From: Geitlerinema sp. BBD 1991-9
GTDB lineage: Bacteria > Cyanobacteriota > Cyanobacteriia > Cyanobacteriales > Geitlerinemataceae
Assembly (NCBI GenBank): GCA_001657325.1
Contig: LWRO01000007.1
Span: 1 to 64,000, forward strand
Length of the DNA stretch: 64,000 nucleotides
Reading direction: 5' to 3'
This document shows, piece after piece, positions 42,990 through 52,292 of this stretch (position 1 is the stretch's first letter; each line of letters begins with the position of its first letter). Below the pieces are notes generated by a model. The model saw only the letters and a program-made list of their open reading frames with translations, was not told where the DNA came from and did not search any database. The translations under genes were made by a program, and so were the position numbers.

Positions 42990-45270
42990 AAAAGAAATAA
43001 AAAAAGGCAGACAAGCATTTTACCAAGCCGCCATTCAAGCTCGGCAAGTTGGAAACTTTGTCAGTAATCCCATTGCATTTTCGTGGCGTGTCGTGCGTCA
43101 AGGATTTACAAATTGGTTAAACGCTCCCGAAGAAAAAGAAGATACTCGAAACGATGCAGCGATCTCAGAAATTACGGAAAGTTCGAGTGTTCGAGCAGAC
43201 GGACAAACAACCGATTCGCCCCCCTCAGACGCGACGCTGACGACCAGTACTCGCCAGTATGCTATGACAACCTACAATTTGTCTGAAGGCACGGACAAAT
43301 ACATTTATGGTGGTTATGGTAACGTCATCGGAAACGAGCGTTTTCGTTATCCTGTTTTAATTGAAAAAGTTCGCCGCGATCGATACGAGCATCCCGATCG
43401 TGTCTTTTCCACATTCAGCGCATCAAATGCTGTCCAAGAAAGTGAATACCAAACTGCTCTGAAGTTTCGGATTCTTTTGCCGAAGTGTTTTATCCAAAGT
43501 CATGAAGACCGACAATATGTTTATGTCATTTACAGCCTTCAAGAAACTTGTATTAATACCCAGAAACTCGTTACACTATCTCAAATTGATGGCTCGTTTA
43601 ACCCAATCGAAGTGGATGGCTTCCTGAAAGATATTTGGCAAAGTCTTGAATATTTACACAATCATCTGCGATATCGTGAAGAGCTTCATATCGCTCACGG
43701 TAATATTTCACTAGACACCCTTTTAATGTCTGAAGATAAAAAAATTTATATTTGGCGCTTGGGATTGTGGGAAAAAAGGTTCACTTCATCTTATACAGAT
43801 CGCCGAGACAAAAATAAAATATCTATTGAAAAAAACAAAAAAATATTGATCGAGTCCAACCCAAAAGAACAAGACATCAAAGCGGTGGGTCTCGCGATCG
43901 ATCGATTGGTTTCTGAGAAACTGTTGAGCCACTATGAAATGGATAATACAGTATTGCAAGACTATCTTAAAGAAGTCAAAAATGGCGTGTTTCGCACGGC
44001 AAGAGAAGCCAATAAAAGACTTCTCAACCTCAATATTGCTCGACATCAGTTTTGGGAAATCGAATCTCAGAAGAACAGAGACGCCGATAAGCTCGATCGA
44101 TCTAAAATTAATCAAAATTCAAATGCGAGATCCAAACCCAAAAAAGAATCGACGTTTTGGTGGTTGTTGATATTTTTCTTATCTGGTGTCTTGGGAATTA
44201 TTTGGACGAGAAGAATGACGCCAGCTTATCCTGGTCTGTTTAAAGAACCGCCACAGCATAACTTCAGCCAAAATTGCTTTGAAAATCTCGATCGAGATAA
44301 CGAGTATTATTGTCAAATGAAACAGGTGTGGTCTGACCGAGATAAAACCTCGAGTTTTACTCAAATCTCTAATATGGGTTATACAGGGGTGTGGAATCAC
44401 ATTGTTCGAGCAACCGCTTTCAAGTCAGAAATCAAACAACGAGCCGAGTTGAATCGTTCTCGCGTTCTAGGTTGGAAACCCATTTCATTTGATCCCCTTG
44501 CCGAAACCCTCGATCGATTGCCAGTCATGACTTACGATTCCGACCAAATCAATTCACCCAGTACGATAGGAGAGAGAACCAACCATACTATTGCTTATGA
44601 TGGCTTAGTGGTGTTTGCATCTCCAGATTTAGCGAAATCTTTAAACGGACAGATTTCCTTAGAAAACTTATATCAGCTTTATAGCGGTCAGATCGATCGA
44701 TGGAACGAACTCGAGGGAGTCGAAGACAATTTTCGAGAGATCGCTTTATTTCGTCCTGAAAACCCAGAACTCGTCCAATTATTTCGAGACTTAGCATTTC
44801 AAGCGTTTTCTACCGATCGATCGATTGATTTTGCAAGCAATTTAGCCGTAACAGAACTGCCGATTCAAGATCAAATCAGTCGAGTCGCAAATTCGAGTAG
44901 CGGAGCGATCGGCTTTGCGCCGTTGAGTGCGATTTTCGGACAGTGTCGAGTCTATCCCCTCGCCATCATCGCGAACGGCGAAACCGTGCAACCTTTCGTC
45001 AACACCTACAATCAACCGATTTCTCTAGCAACCGAGCTGTGTGACGATAAAGGCGGCTACGGAGTTGACTTCGATCGATTAACATCTCAAAAATATCCGC
45101 TGGGATATCGGTTAGTTCTTTCCGAGTTAACAACTGAAGGGGAAACCAGCAAACCTGCGATTGTGGAGCTTCTGCGAACCGATGAAGGACAAAGCCTACT
45201 TCGATCGCTAGGATTAGTTCCATGCCGAACACCGAACAAAAACGAATGCGAACAGTCAGGAATCGAGTAA
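42970..45270 (+). CDS. Pseudokinase - transmembrane - phosphate-binding-protein-like fusion
   Basis: 766 residues. The N-terminal cytoplasmic part (about 105-350) has a protein-kinase-like fold, including SLEYLHNHL and IAHGNISLDTLLM. The catalytic HRD is HGN (243-245) and the DFG region reads WRLGLWE, so catalysis is unlikely. One membrane segment lies at about 397-413 (WWLLIFFLSGVLGIIW). The external part (about 480-760) resembles a PstS-type substrate-binding domain (TIAYDGLVVFASPDLAKSL, SLENLYQLYSGQIDRWNEL, SSGAIGFAPLS). The layout suggests a receptor sensing an anion-like ligand outside and signalling through a pseudokinase inside. Coupled to the TPR gene. Confidence 0.78.
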   Translation: MAKQHFRKEIKKGRQAFYQAAIQARQVGNFVSNPIAFSWRVVRQGFTNWLNAPEEKEDTRNDAAISEITESSSVRADGQTTDSPPSDATLTTSTRQYAMTTYNLSEGTDKYIYGGYGNVIGNERFRYPVLIEKVRRDRYEHPDRVFSTFSASNAVQESEYQTALKFRILLPKCFIQSHEDRQYVYVIYSLQETCINTQKLVTLSQIDGSFNPIEVDGFLKDIWQSLEYLHNHLRYREELHIAHGNISLDTLLMSEDKKIYIWRLGLWEKRFTSSYTDRRDKNKISIEKNKKILIESNPKEQDIKAVGLAIDRLVSEKLLSHYEMDNTVLQDYLKEVKNGVFRTAREANKRLLNLNIARHQFWEIESQKNRDADKLDRSKINQNSNARSKPKKESTFWWLLIFFLSGVLGIIWTRRMTPAYPGLFKEPPQHNFSQNCFENLDRDNEYYCQMKQVWSDRDKTSSFTQISNMGYTGVWNHIVRATAFKSEIKQRAELNRSRVLGWKPISFDPLAETLDRLPVMTYDSDQINSPSTIGERTNHTIAYDGLVVFASPDLAKSLNGQISLENLYQLYSGQIDRWNELEGVEDNFREIALFRPENPELVQLFRDLAFQAFSTDRSIDFASNLAVTELPIQDQISRVANSSSGAIGFAPLSAIFGQCRVYPLAIIANGETVQPFVNTYNQPISLATELCDDKGGYGVDFDRLTSQKYPLGYRLVLSELTTEGETSKPAIVELLRTDEGQSLLRSLGLVPCRTPNKNECEQSGIE

Positions 45271-45425
45271 AGATCGGATAAACTAGGGACATCTCGATCT
45301 GAGTTTCCAGAGTTAGATTGTCCCGAGCGTGTTATTCCAAATATCAAAAATGTTCTTGACGAACATCCCAGAATATCGATGCATCTAAAACGATAGATCT
45401 GTTTCCATATATAACGTCTAACTCA

Positions 45426-45587
45426 ATGTCTAACTCAAAATCAACCGAACGGCCAGAAGATCGCGAGATCGAGCAAATTCTCAAAGATCCAATTCTATTA
45501 CGAAAACTAAGCGATCGCGTGTACGAGCTGTTCGTCGAAGACTTGCAAAATCAACGAGATCGCCAGCCAAACAACTGGAGCAAATAA
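45426..45587 (+). CDS. Small CIS protein, 53 aa
   Basis: A short ORF ending one base before the inner-tube ATG (TAAAATG). It encodes an acidic start (MSNSKSTERPEDREIEQIL) and a helical core (RKLSDRVYELFVEDLQNQRD). Tiny genes of this kind occur next to tube genes in eCIS loci (DUF5908/DUF6760-like), but the exact family is not certain. It could be a tube-associated adaptor or chaperone. Clear coupling to the tube gene supports it. Confidence 0.65.
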   Translation: MSNSKSTERPEDREIEQILKDPILLRKLSDRVYELFVEDLQNQRDRQPNNWSK

Positions 45588-45588
45588 A

Positions 45589-46155
45589 ATGGTATCCAAT
45601 AATAAAATTGCTCGAGCCAGTGAAATGTCCCGAACTTCTAATGCGGCTGAAGATCGACTCGGCGAACACGCATTAAACTACGTTCTTGCTAATCGATTTT
45701 ATGTCGAAATCAATGGCAGTATCACAGCCTGCTTTACAGAATGTTCGGGTTTAGGTGTAGAAATTGCGGTCGAACCCCATGCTGAAGGAGGACTGAACAA
45801 CCAACAGCGCCTTTTAATCGGTTCGGCTAAATTTGAGAACGTGACTTTAAAAAGAGGCGTTACCAACGATTTAATGTTTTGGAGCTGGATTGAAAAAACA
45901 CTGAAACAAAATAGTCCCGAGCGCCGTAACGTTAACATTCTCATTTTTAACCAAGCAGGAGAAACCATGCAAACCTGGAAATTACTAGCAGCATTTCCAG
46001 TAAAGTGGAGCGCTCCAGCACTTCAAGCAGATGCAAACGAAGTCGCTGTGGAAGAATTATCTTTAGCCTATGAAGGATTGGAGATTTCAAAAGGATCTCA
46101 AGGCCGGGGAGCGCAAACGCTCAAGCAGCGAGACGAGAGAGGATATTTTACCTAA
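45589..46155 (+). CDS. CIS inner tube protein (gp19-like)
   Basis: 188 residues with the T4 gp19/Hcp-like tube signature: NRFYVEINGSITACFTECSGL, IAVEPHAEGG, RGVTNDLMFWSWIEK, WKLLAAFPVKWSAPALQAD, EVAVEELSLAYEGLE. It polymerises into the rigid tube inside the sheath. An extra N-terminal tail of about 25 residues (ARASEMSRTSNAAE) precedes the core. Transcribed with the spike-assembly genes downstream, far from the sheath gene. Confidence 0.95.
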   Translation: MVSNNKIARASEMSRTSNAAEDRLGEHALNYVLANRFYVEINGSITACFTECSGLGVEIAVEPHAEGGLNNQQRLLIGSAKFENVTLKRGVTNDLMFWSWIEKTLKQNSPERRNVNILIFNQAGETMQTWKLLAAFPVKWSAPALQADANEVAVEELSLAYEGLEISKGSQGRGAQTLKQRDERGYFT

Positions 46156-46197
46156 TCCTTCAGATTCTAAATACCATTCGTACTGGGTTGACGATCG

Positions 46198-47739
46198 ATG
46201 CTCCATTTTAAGCCTTTAGGACAGCAGACGACATTAGGCTTAACCTCTTTATTAGGGGATCGATTTCCCCTGGGACAATGGCATCCCTTGGGATCGGAGT
46301 TACAGACTGCATTGGGACAGTGGCATCCCTTAGGATCGCAATTTCAAAATACATCGATCGAAGCGTTCGACTCCACTTTATCTCAATCTTGGCACGATCG
46401 TGAATTCGTTCAAAGCGAGAGTCCAGAAGTGAGGGGAACCTCCCGCCAGTACTCTCGAGTTTCCTCTCCTAAAACCTCTCTTGAACTCGATGTCCTTCCG
46501 TTAGAAAAAATTTCCTCGATCGAACCGTTACAGTCTATTCGATCGATCGTCAGTCCATCGGTTCGAGAAACCGTCAATTCCAAGATCCCATCGAGTTCAA
46601 CGTCTTCATTGAGGATTCCCCAGCGTACCGCTGCGCCATTACAATTTTTATCTCCAGAACGTGTTTCTGCGCGAGAGCAAGATGTCGAACCGCGCAGTCT
46701 GCAACGCTTTGAACCTCAAGATAGAGAATCGATCGATCCAAACTTATCTTTTTCCGAGCTTCAGTCAAAGATTCAACTCAAACATTCACCTGGAGATACA
46801 TCCAAACCCCAAAATACGGAAACGACGACTCCTTCGATTCAAGAGCGAGCAACAATTCTAGATTCTGAGGCTGATGTCTCTGAATCTTTAGATCGATCGA
46901 GTTCTCTAAGATCCTCAGAAATCTCCGAACGAGTTTTACCACTTCAAACTCAGCTAGAATCGGAAGATATCACGACAATTCCTCCAGAAACTGGAGAGAA
47001 AGAAGACGAACCTTCACCCATTCAAAAACAGATTCAAAGACAGTCTGAGTTTCTCGATCGAGATCTCGATCGAACGGATTCTGAATCTTCATCAATTTTG
47101 GAATCTCCGTCTCCTGAAAACTCAGATATTGAGACGATCTCAACGGAGATCGCTGAAGCTGTAGAACCCGACGAGACTGCTCTTTCTATTCAACCACAAC
47201 CGAGTATTCCGCCGTCTGAATCGAATTTTTCAGATCGCTCGATTTCTCCCACACCTCCCGAACGTCCCGAACTGACGATATCTCCTCAAGAACAGCTAGA
47301 ATCGGAAGATATTACGACGATTCCTCCAGAAACTGGAGAGAAACAAACCGAACCTTCACCAACTCAAAAACAGATTCAAAGACAGCCTGAATTACCGATA
47401 CGGGATCTCGAACGAGTGGAATCAAGATCTCCAGGCGTTCCCTCACCTCCGACTCCTAGAAATTTAGAGACTGAGCCTTCAATTTCTCCAACCCTCGATC
47501 GAAAAGATCGAGATATCCAAGCCTCACCTGAGTTGAAACCAGGAATACCACAACCATCAGCAGACACAATTGAGACGCAGCAAGATGCTGAGGCTCGAGT
47601 GACCGAGAACGAGTCTTTCTTCCATTCTACCTCGATCGAAGTTCGTACAGCTTCAAGAAGACGCTGGGGAAGTTTCCGCCTCGGACACTTCAAGAACACC
47701 AACCGAACCCGATCGAGAATTGAGACTCGATCGAATTGA
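46198..47739 (+). CDS. Disordered CIS-locus protein, first fragment
   Basis: 513 residues, low-complexity and rich in Ser, Glu, Pro and Gln. It opens with repeated LGQWHPLGS motifs (about residues 25-48). A repeat of about 33 residues (QLESEDITTIPPETGEK plus EPSPxQKQIQRQ) occurs twice, at about 250-282 and 367-399. Near 47640 the sense continues in the next frame (EDAGEVSASDTSRTPTEPDR), so this is probably the 5' part of one long gene with a frameshift. Disordered, repetitive proteins occur between tube and spike genes in eCIS loci; a tape-measure or tether role is possible but not shown. Confidence 0.6.
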   Translation: MLHFKPLGQQTTLGLTSLLGDRFPLGQWHPLGSELQTALGQWHPLGSQFQNTSIEAFDSTLSQSWHDREFVQSESPEVRGTSRQYSRVSSPKTSLELDVLPLEKISSIEPLQSIRSIVSPSVRETVNSKIPSSSTSSLRIPQRTAAPLQFLSPERVSAREQDVEPRSLQRFEPQDRESIDPNLSFSELQSKIQLKHSPGDTSKPQNTETTTPSIQERATILDSEADVSESLDRSSSLRSSEISERVLPLQTQLESEDITTIPPETGEKEDEPSPIQKQIQRQSEFLDRDLDRTDSESSSILESPSPENSDIETISTEIAEAVEPDETALSIQPQPSIPPSESNFSDRSISPTPPERPELTISPQEQLESEDITTIPPETGEKQTEPSPTQKQIQRQPELPIRDLERVESRSPGVPSPPTPRNLETEPSISPTLDRKDRDIQASPELKPGIPQPSADTIETQQDAEARVTENESFFHSTSIEVRTASRRRWGSFRLGHFKNTNRTRSRIETRSN

Positions 47740-48463
47740 AGGAGGTGAGAGAAGTTCCGAACCGAAAATCGATTTAATGCGTTCTCCTCAAGCTCCCAAT
47801 GGAGAAGATCCTCAAAATGATCTTTTAGCGTCAACTCAGCTCGATCGAGAATCGTTGAATTCTCAACTGAAGCCTTCATCAGATCGCAGAACCTTCAAGT
47901 TTACTGAAGTAGAAACAAATCTTGAAAGCTCGAAATTACCGAGCATTCAAAGAAAAAAAGACAATGAATTATTAGATACAGGTGAGGATAAAAAATCAAG
48001 TTTCCAAATATCACCGTCGATAGAATACGATTTCGATCGAACTCCTGAATCTAAATCGGATGATACGCCTACTGAAGTCAGAGAGCAAATCCCACAATCC
48101 GAAATCGATAACGTTATCGATTCACAAATAATACCCAAAACAAACTCTCCGTCCATTCAGCCTCAAATTATTTCTAAAAAATCTGAGACGTCCTCTCCTA
48201 GAATCCAGCCTCGATCGAAACCCCAAAACTTAGTTTCTCAAAAACGACAATCGCTCGAAGGCGATTCAGTTCCCAAACTTTCCCAACAAGAGCCATCGCC
48301 AACACCGATCGATCGAGAACAATCGGAAACTAGCGATCCTTCAGTGTTAGAGTCACTTTCTTCAAGCAATTCTACACCGATTGACGAATTGAATATTGCT
48401 CCAGTTCAAAACATACAAAATTTAACATCTACCAACTCTCCTATCGGGTCAGCCAGCAGTTAA
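47720..48463 (+). pseudogene. Disordered CIS-locus protein, second fragment (frame +1)
   Basis: 247 codons in the next frame, with the same Ser/Glu/Pro/Gln composition (RTFKFTEVETNLESSKLPSI, SSPRIQPRSKPQNL). It joins the first fragment by a frameshift around 47640-47720 and has no ribosome-binding site of its own. It ends at a TAA (48461-48463), after which the same frame stays open into the third fragment. Confidence 0.5.
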
Positions 48464-48523
48464 TCTTTAATTCAGCTCAATCCGCTCTCACCATACCTCG
48501 ATCGATACCTCAAGGACGAACAC

Positions 48524-49171
48524 TTGAATCGATTAGAATCTACTCGATCTCGAGTCAGTAACGGGTTGAATCTCGAAGATTCAGAGGTTTCTCAGGTAAT
48601 GGCTGAAATTCCTTCAGGATGGAATACGATTTCAGACTTAATTGAAGAGCGAAGTTCCAAGATAACAAATCTCGGTCGAGATTTAGGAAGTACTGTTTCA
48701 GATTTAATTGACAATCGAAATCCAAATATTGCCAATATCGCTGAAAATTTAGCGAATCCGATCGATTGGGATGAAACTCATCGCTCGTTCTCTAACGTAG
48801 GCGATCGGCTCGTTTCAAACACAATTTTACATGATGATGTTATGACATCACTCTTTCAAGACAAAATTGAAATCGACGACGCTCGACTCAGTATTATTGC
48901 TCGACAGGTTTATTTGTTAATTCGACAACACGCTTTGGAGGGACGCGAATACTGCAATCGAATTCCCGATCGCACTCATCCCTGGAGCGACACGATTTCT
49001 CAAGCAGTCAAAGGAAAATCTAAAATGCAAGCATCACAAAATCGCCAATCTGGATTGGAACCATCAATTTCGATCGATCGAGTGAGTAGAACCCTGTATT
49101 CTCTCGTTCGTGAAATTCACCATTTACTTTACACTCGCCTGGAAGTTTTACGAGAGCGAACCAGATTTTGA
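48524..49171 (+). CDS. CIS-locus protein, third fragment with ordered C-terminus
   Basis: 215 residues from a TTG. The frame is the same as fragment two and is open from the TAA at 48463 onward (SLIQLNPLSPYLDRYLKD). The first 110 residues are repetitive (TISDLIEERSSKI, TVSDLIDNRNPNI). The last 90 appear folded and helical (IDDARLSIIARQVYLLIRQH, SRTLYSLVREIHHLLYTRLE). If the two breaks are mutations, the ancestral protein was about 990 residues. The ordered tail next to the CIS_tube gene suggests baseplate or spike contact. Confidence 0.55.
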   Translation: MNRLESTRSRVSNGLNLEDSEVSQVMAEIPSGWNTISDLIEERSSKITNLGRDLGSTVSDLIDNRNPNIANIAENLANPIDWDETHRSFSNVGDRLVSNTILHDDVMTSLFQDKIEIDDARLSIIARQVYLLIRQHALEGREYCNRIPDRTHPWSDTISQAVKGKSKMQASQNRQSGLEPSISIDRVSRTLYSLVREIHHLLYTRLEVLRERTRF

Positions 49172-49238
49172 CATTTTGCGAAAAAAATCCTCAAATAAGA
49201 TTTTAAATTTTTGCCAAAACATCCAGAGGTTTACCCCC

Positions 49239-49940
49239 ATGTCTCAACTCCAAAAAGCCAGACTCATCCCCTATGAAGTTGTTCCAACTATTCAATTCAT
49301 GTTTAATCCAGCGGAATTAACATTTGACATGAATGTGGAAGTTGTGGATAACCCTGGAACGAGAAGTGAAAACACGGGAAAATCTAAAACTAGCTTCTCG
49401 AACATCAACCCCATTACGTTGACGATAAAAAACATTGTTTTTGACACTTATGAAAGTGGCGATAGTGTCGTATCTAAATATATCAATAATTTCAAAAGAG
49501 CTTTGGAGTTCGCTCCGATTACCAAGCGTCCACCCATTTATAGTTTTGTTTGGGGCGATCGCATTTACTTGCGCCGCTGTTTTATCGAAAAGTTTACCTA
49601 TAATCTCACGATGTTTTTGCCGAATGGAACGCCGGTTCGAGCTAAAATCGATAGCTTAACTTTAAAAGAAGCTGATGAATTGTCACCGCAAACCCTCCAG
49701 CTCGTTCTCAAAAGTGTGTCGGGGACAGTTCCCAAGCAGCTGCGAACTTTAGACAGCTTACGCTCGCGGCTGATTCGCAATTTTCAGCAAGAAAGGGTCG
49801 AACAGATTCTCGAAGAACTTGAAGGTCAAGTCAACTCGATCGATCGACGACTCGATCGACAAGTTGACAAGCAACTCGATCGTGTCGATCGAATGCGGAA
49901 ACAGCTCAAATCCTCCTCTTTGAATCCTCAAAATTGGTAG
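49239..49940 (+). CDS. CIS tube adaptor protein (Afp7/Pvc7-like, CIS_tube domain)
   Basis: 233 residues from the ATG at 49239 (AGAGG 9 nt upstream). The core reads IQFMFNPAELTFDMNVEV, VDNPGTR and FDTYESGDSVVSKYI. It continues PPIYSFVWGDRIYLRRCFIE and FTYNLTMFLPNGTPVRA. This protein links tube and spike in eCIS baseplates. The usual LysM tail is replaced by a charged helical coiled-coil tail (about 165-233, EQILEELEGQVNSIDRRLDR). Followed by a family-1 element, then the spike gene. Confidence 0.88.
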   Translation: MSQLQKARLIPYEVVPTIQFMFNPAELTFDMNVEVVDNPGTRSENTGKSKTSFSNINPITLTIKNIVFDTYESGDSVVSKYINNFKRALEFAPITKRPPIYSFVWGDRIYLRRCFIEKFTYNLTMFLPNGTPVRAKIDSLTLKEADELSPQTLQLVLKSVSGTVPKQLRTLDSLRSRLIRNFQQERVEQILEELEGQVNSIDRRLDRQVDKQLDRVDRMRKQLKSSSLNPQNW

Positions 49941-50069
49941 CGTTCTCCTCTGGAACTGCGGGGACTTTTAAAGTCTTGTAAGATCGATCGTTTAGTACAA
50001 AATTAACCTTTAAACAGTGGTATTGTAGCCGATCTAAGCTTCCAAAAATGTCAATCAGTTGAAGGATAT

Positions 50070-50208
50070 GGTTCTCTTAAAATTGCGGTGTAATTGGGTT
50101 GCTTACAATACCAATATCGTTGGCGTAGGGGCGAACGGCCGTTCGCTCCTACGCCAAGGGTTTTGGAGTCTCATAAACTTTGCTTTTCATCCTAAGTCCA
50201 ACAGACCC
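50070..50208. mobile_element. Family-1 element between CIS_tube and spike genes
   Basis: 139 bp, GGTTCTCTTAAAATTGCGG to CCAACAGACCC, aligned over its length with 2883-3021. The core is GTAGGGGCGAACGG/CCGTTCGCTCCTAC. The flanks AGGATAT (50063-50069 and 50210-50216) are duplicated; with one more base they are 7 of 8 identical. Confidence 0.88.
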
Positions 50209-50209
50209 C

Positions 50210-50216
50210 AGGATAT
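50210..50216 (+). promoter_or_regulatory. Spike-gene ribosome-binding site recreated by target duplication
   Basis: AGGATAT contains AGGA nine bases before the spike ATG (50223). It is the right-hand copy of the element target duplication, so the insertion left the Shine-Dalgarno intact. Confidence 0.6.
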
Positions 50217-50222
50217 TTGATA

Positions 50223-51977
50223 ATGTTTAACATCGGCACGTATCGTTCGCTCATCAAACTTCAAATTGATGGAACTCCAGCCTCCGATAGTTTGATAGAA
50301 GATATCGTTCAAGTCACAGTTGAAGAGAGTCTGCATATGCCAGCAATGTTCGTCCTGGTTATCCGAAACGATTACTTTCCAGGAGCGATCGGCGAACAAA
50401 CCTGGAAGCACCAAGACATCATGGAAATTGGCAAGTCAGTTAAAATCGGATTTGTTTCGAGTACGACGGACTCCATTTCATTTAAAGATGAAAAAGAAGA
50501 TTATATTTTTGATGGAGAAATTACCGCTATTGAAACGCATTTTACCGAGCAATCTCAGGCTCCAATTGTCATCCGAGGGTACGATATCTCTCATCGACTT
50601 TATCGCGGACGCTGGAATCGATCGTTTCAGAACATGACCGATAGTGATATTGTCAAAAAGTTGGCGGGAGAGTCGGGGATTCCCCTGGGAACGATCGATC
50701 GTAGCGGTATCGCTCATGAATATCTCTTTCAGCAAAATCAAACCAACATGGATTTTTTGCGCAGCCGAGCTGAAAGATTGGGATTTGAGCTTTTTGTGAG
50801 CGATGGAAAATTGAATTTCAGACAACCCAAAAAAGATCGGCAATTACAACTCGAGTGGCTCAAAGATATTCAGGGTTTTAAGGTACGCGTGACGAGTGCC
50901 GAACAAGTCAAAGAAGTTGAAGTCAGAGCTTGGGATTACAAGGCGAAAAAGCCGATCGTATCTAAGGCAACTCGCGAAGTCTTATTGACGGAAACCGGCC
51001 ATGGAAAAGGGAGCGAACAGAGTACTTGGCTTAAAAGTAAACCAGCGAATCCAGCCATGAGAATCGTCGATCGTCCTGTTTCTTGTGCTAAGGAAGCAGA
51101 TACCATGGCGCAAGCAGTCTTTAACGAACTGGGAGGACAGTTCGTTTATGCCGATGCTAAAGCTGAGGGAAATCCTGAAATTCGTCCCGGTCGAGTTGTC
51201 AAACTCGAGAATATGGGAAAATACGACGGTGAATATTATATTACTGAAACACGTCACACGTATTTCGAGCGCGTGTATCAAACTGAATTTAGCATTCGAG
51301 GTTTGAGAAATAGTACGTCGATCGATACTATTTCTCCACCTCGGCAATTACTCCCCAGTCAAACGTGTTTGGTGGGAATTGTAACGAACAATCAAGATCC
51401 TGAAGGATTATGTCGTGTAAAAGTCAAATTCCCGAGTTTGACAGAAGAACATGAAAGTCAGTGGGCTAGAGTGGTATCCGTTGGTGCTGGAAAAGATCGA
51501 GGTTTAGATTGGTTACCTGAAGTCGATGATGAAGTGTTTGTTGCCTTCGAGCATGGAAACATAAACCGTCCTTACGTGCTAGGGGGAATGTGGAACGGTC
51601 AAGACGCTTCACCGGAAACGGTCGAAGATACAGTAGTCGATGGTAAAGTCCGACTGCGAACCTTAAAAACAACTAGCGGCCATCAAATTCAGTTTGTTGA
51701 AGAAGACAAAAATGGTAGTAAAGCCGGCATCTATCTAACCACAACTGACGGACATCAAATTCTAATTAACGATAGTGAAAAGATTGTGGAAATCAAAACC
51801 AAGGACAATCAAATTATCAAATTAGATGACGATAAGCATGGTATTCATATTAGCGCTTTGGAGAACATAACAATCGAAGCGCCAAAGGGAATTATAATTA
51901 AAACATCAAGTGGTAGAATTGAGTTAAACGGTCAAGGTATTGCAATCCAAACTATGGGAGTTATCAGATTAAACTGA
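50223..51977 (+). CDS. VgrG-like spike protein (Afp8/Pvc8-type)
   Basis: 584 residues from the ATG at 50223. The N-terminal part is the phage late-control D/gp27-like region (IVIRGYDISHRLYRGRW, DIVKKLAGESGIPLGTID, FLRSRAERLGFELFVSDG). The gp5-like OB fold starts near 375 (LVGIVTNNQDPEGLCRVKVKF, WARVVSVGAGKDRG, VDDEVFVAFEHGNINRPYVL). The C-terminus is a beta-helix needle (EIKTKDNQIIKLDDDKHGIH). Trimers form the spike at the tube tip and receive the PAAR protein. No effector extension. Confidence 0.95.
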   Translation: MFNIGTYRSLIKLQIDGTPASDSLIEDIVQVTVEESLHMPAMFVLVIRNDYFPGAIGEQTWKHQDIMEIGKSVKIGFVSSTTDSISFKDEKEDYIFDGEITAIETHFTEQSQAPIVIRGYDISHRLYRGRWNRSFQNMTDSDIVKKLAGESGIPLGTIDRSGIAHEYLFQQNQTNMDFLRSRAERLGFELFVSDGKLNFRQPKKDRQLQLEWLKDIQGFKVRVTSAEQVKEVEVRAWDYKAKKPIVSKATREVLLTETGHGKGSEQSTWLKSKPANPAMRIVDRPVSCAKEADTMAQAVFNELGGQFVYADAKAEGNPEIRPGRVVKLENMGKYDGEYYITETRHTYFERVYQTEFSIRGLRNSTSIDTISPPRQLLPSQTCLVGIVTNNQDPEGLCRVKVKFPSLTEEHESQWARVVSVGAGKDRGLDWLPEVDDEVFVAFEHGNINRPYVLGGMWNGQDASPETVEDTVVDGKVRLRTLKTTSGHQIQFVEEDKNGSKAGIYLTTTDGHQILINDSEKIVEIKTKDNQIIKLDDDKHGIHISALENITIEAPKGIIIKTSSGRIELNGQGIAIQTMGVIRLN

Positions 51978-51985
51978 GTTTTTTG

Positions 51986-52086
51986 GGGTTCATCTCACTT
52001 TTGCGATCGAAACCCCATCCATCTTCCCCTTGATAAGGGGAGGTGCCGAAGGCGGAGGGATCATTCTACGAAATTGAGATGCACCC
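51986..52086. mobile_element. Family-2 element after the spike gene
   Basis: 101 bp from GGGTTCATCTCACTTTTGCG to AAATTGAGATGCACCC with an internal TTCCCCTTGATAAGGGGA hairpin. Flanking GTTTTTTG and GTTTTTTTG may be a target duplication, though low complexity weakens this. The hairpin could serve as transcription end for the CIS operon. Confidence 0.75.
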
Positions 52087-52292
52087 GTTTTTTTGAGGTT
52101 TTTCTGAAGTTTTTTGAAATCCTAAAAAATTTAATAGCGTTGCATTTTCTAAGACGGTCTCAGGCTTCGAGATAGCCTGTTAAAAGAATTGACGAGAGCG
52201 GAAGAGGACGATCGAATAAATTTACGAATACAATAGAGTGACGGTATAAAAAATATTAAATTTTAAATTGTAAAGAGTCAATTGTCAATTCA
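52087..52292. other. Upstream region of the retropepsin-like gene
   Basis: AT-rich from 52230. Together with the preceding element it makes a non-coding gap of about 315 bp. No motif assigned. Confidence 0.4.

Noticed and set aside
27057-52000. Interpretation of the particle genes as a prophage or a type VI secretion system
   Set aside because: No capsid, terminase, portal, lysis or integrase genes and no Tss membrane complex. AAA+ of Pvc15 type, DUF4255 and DUF4157 indicate an eCIS-type particle.
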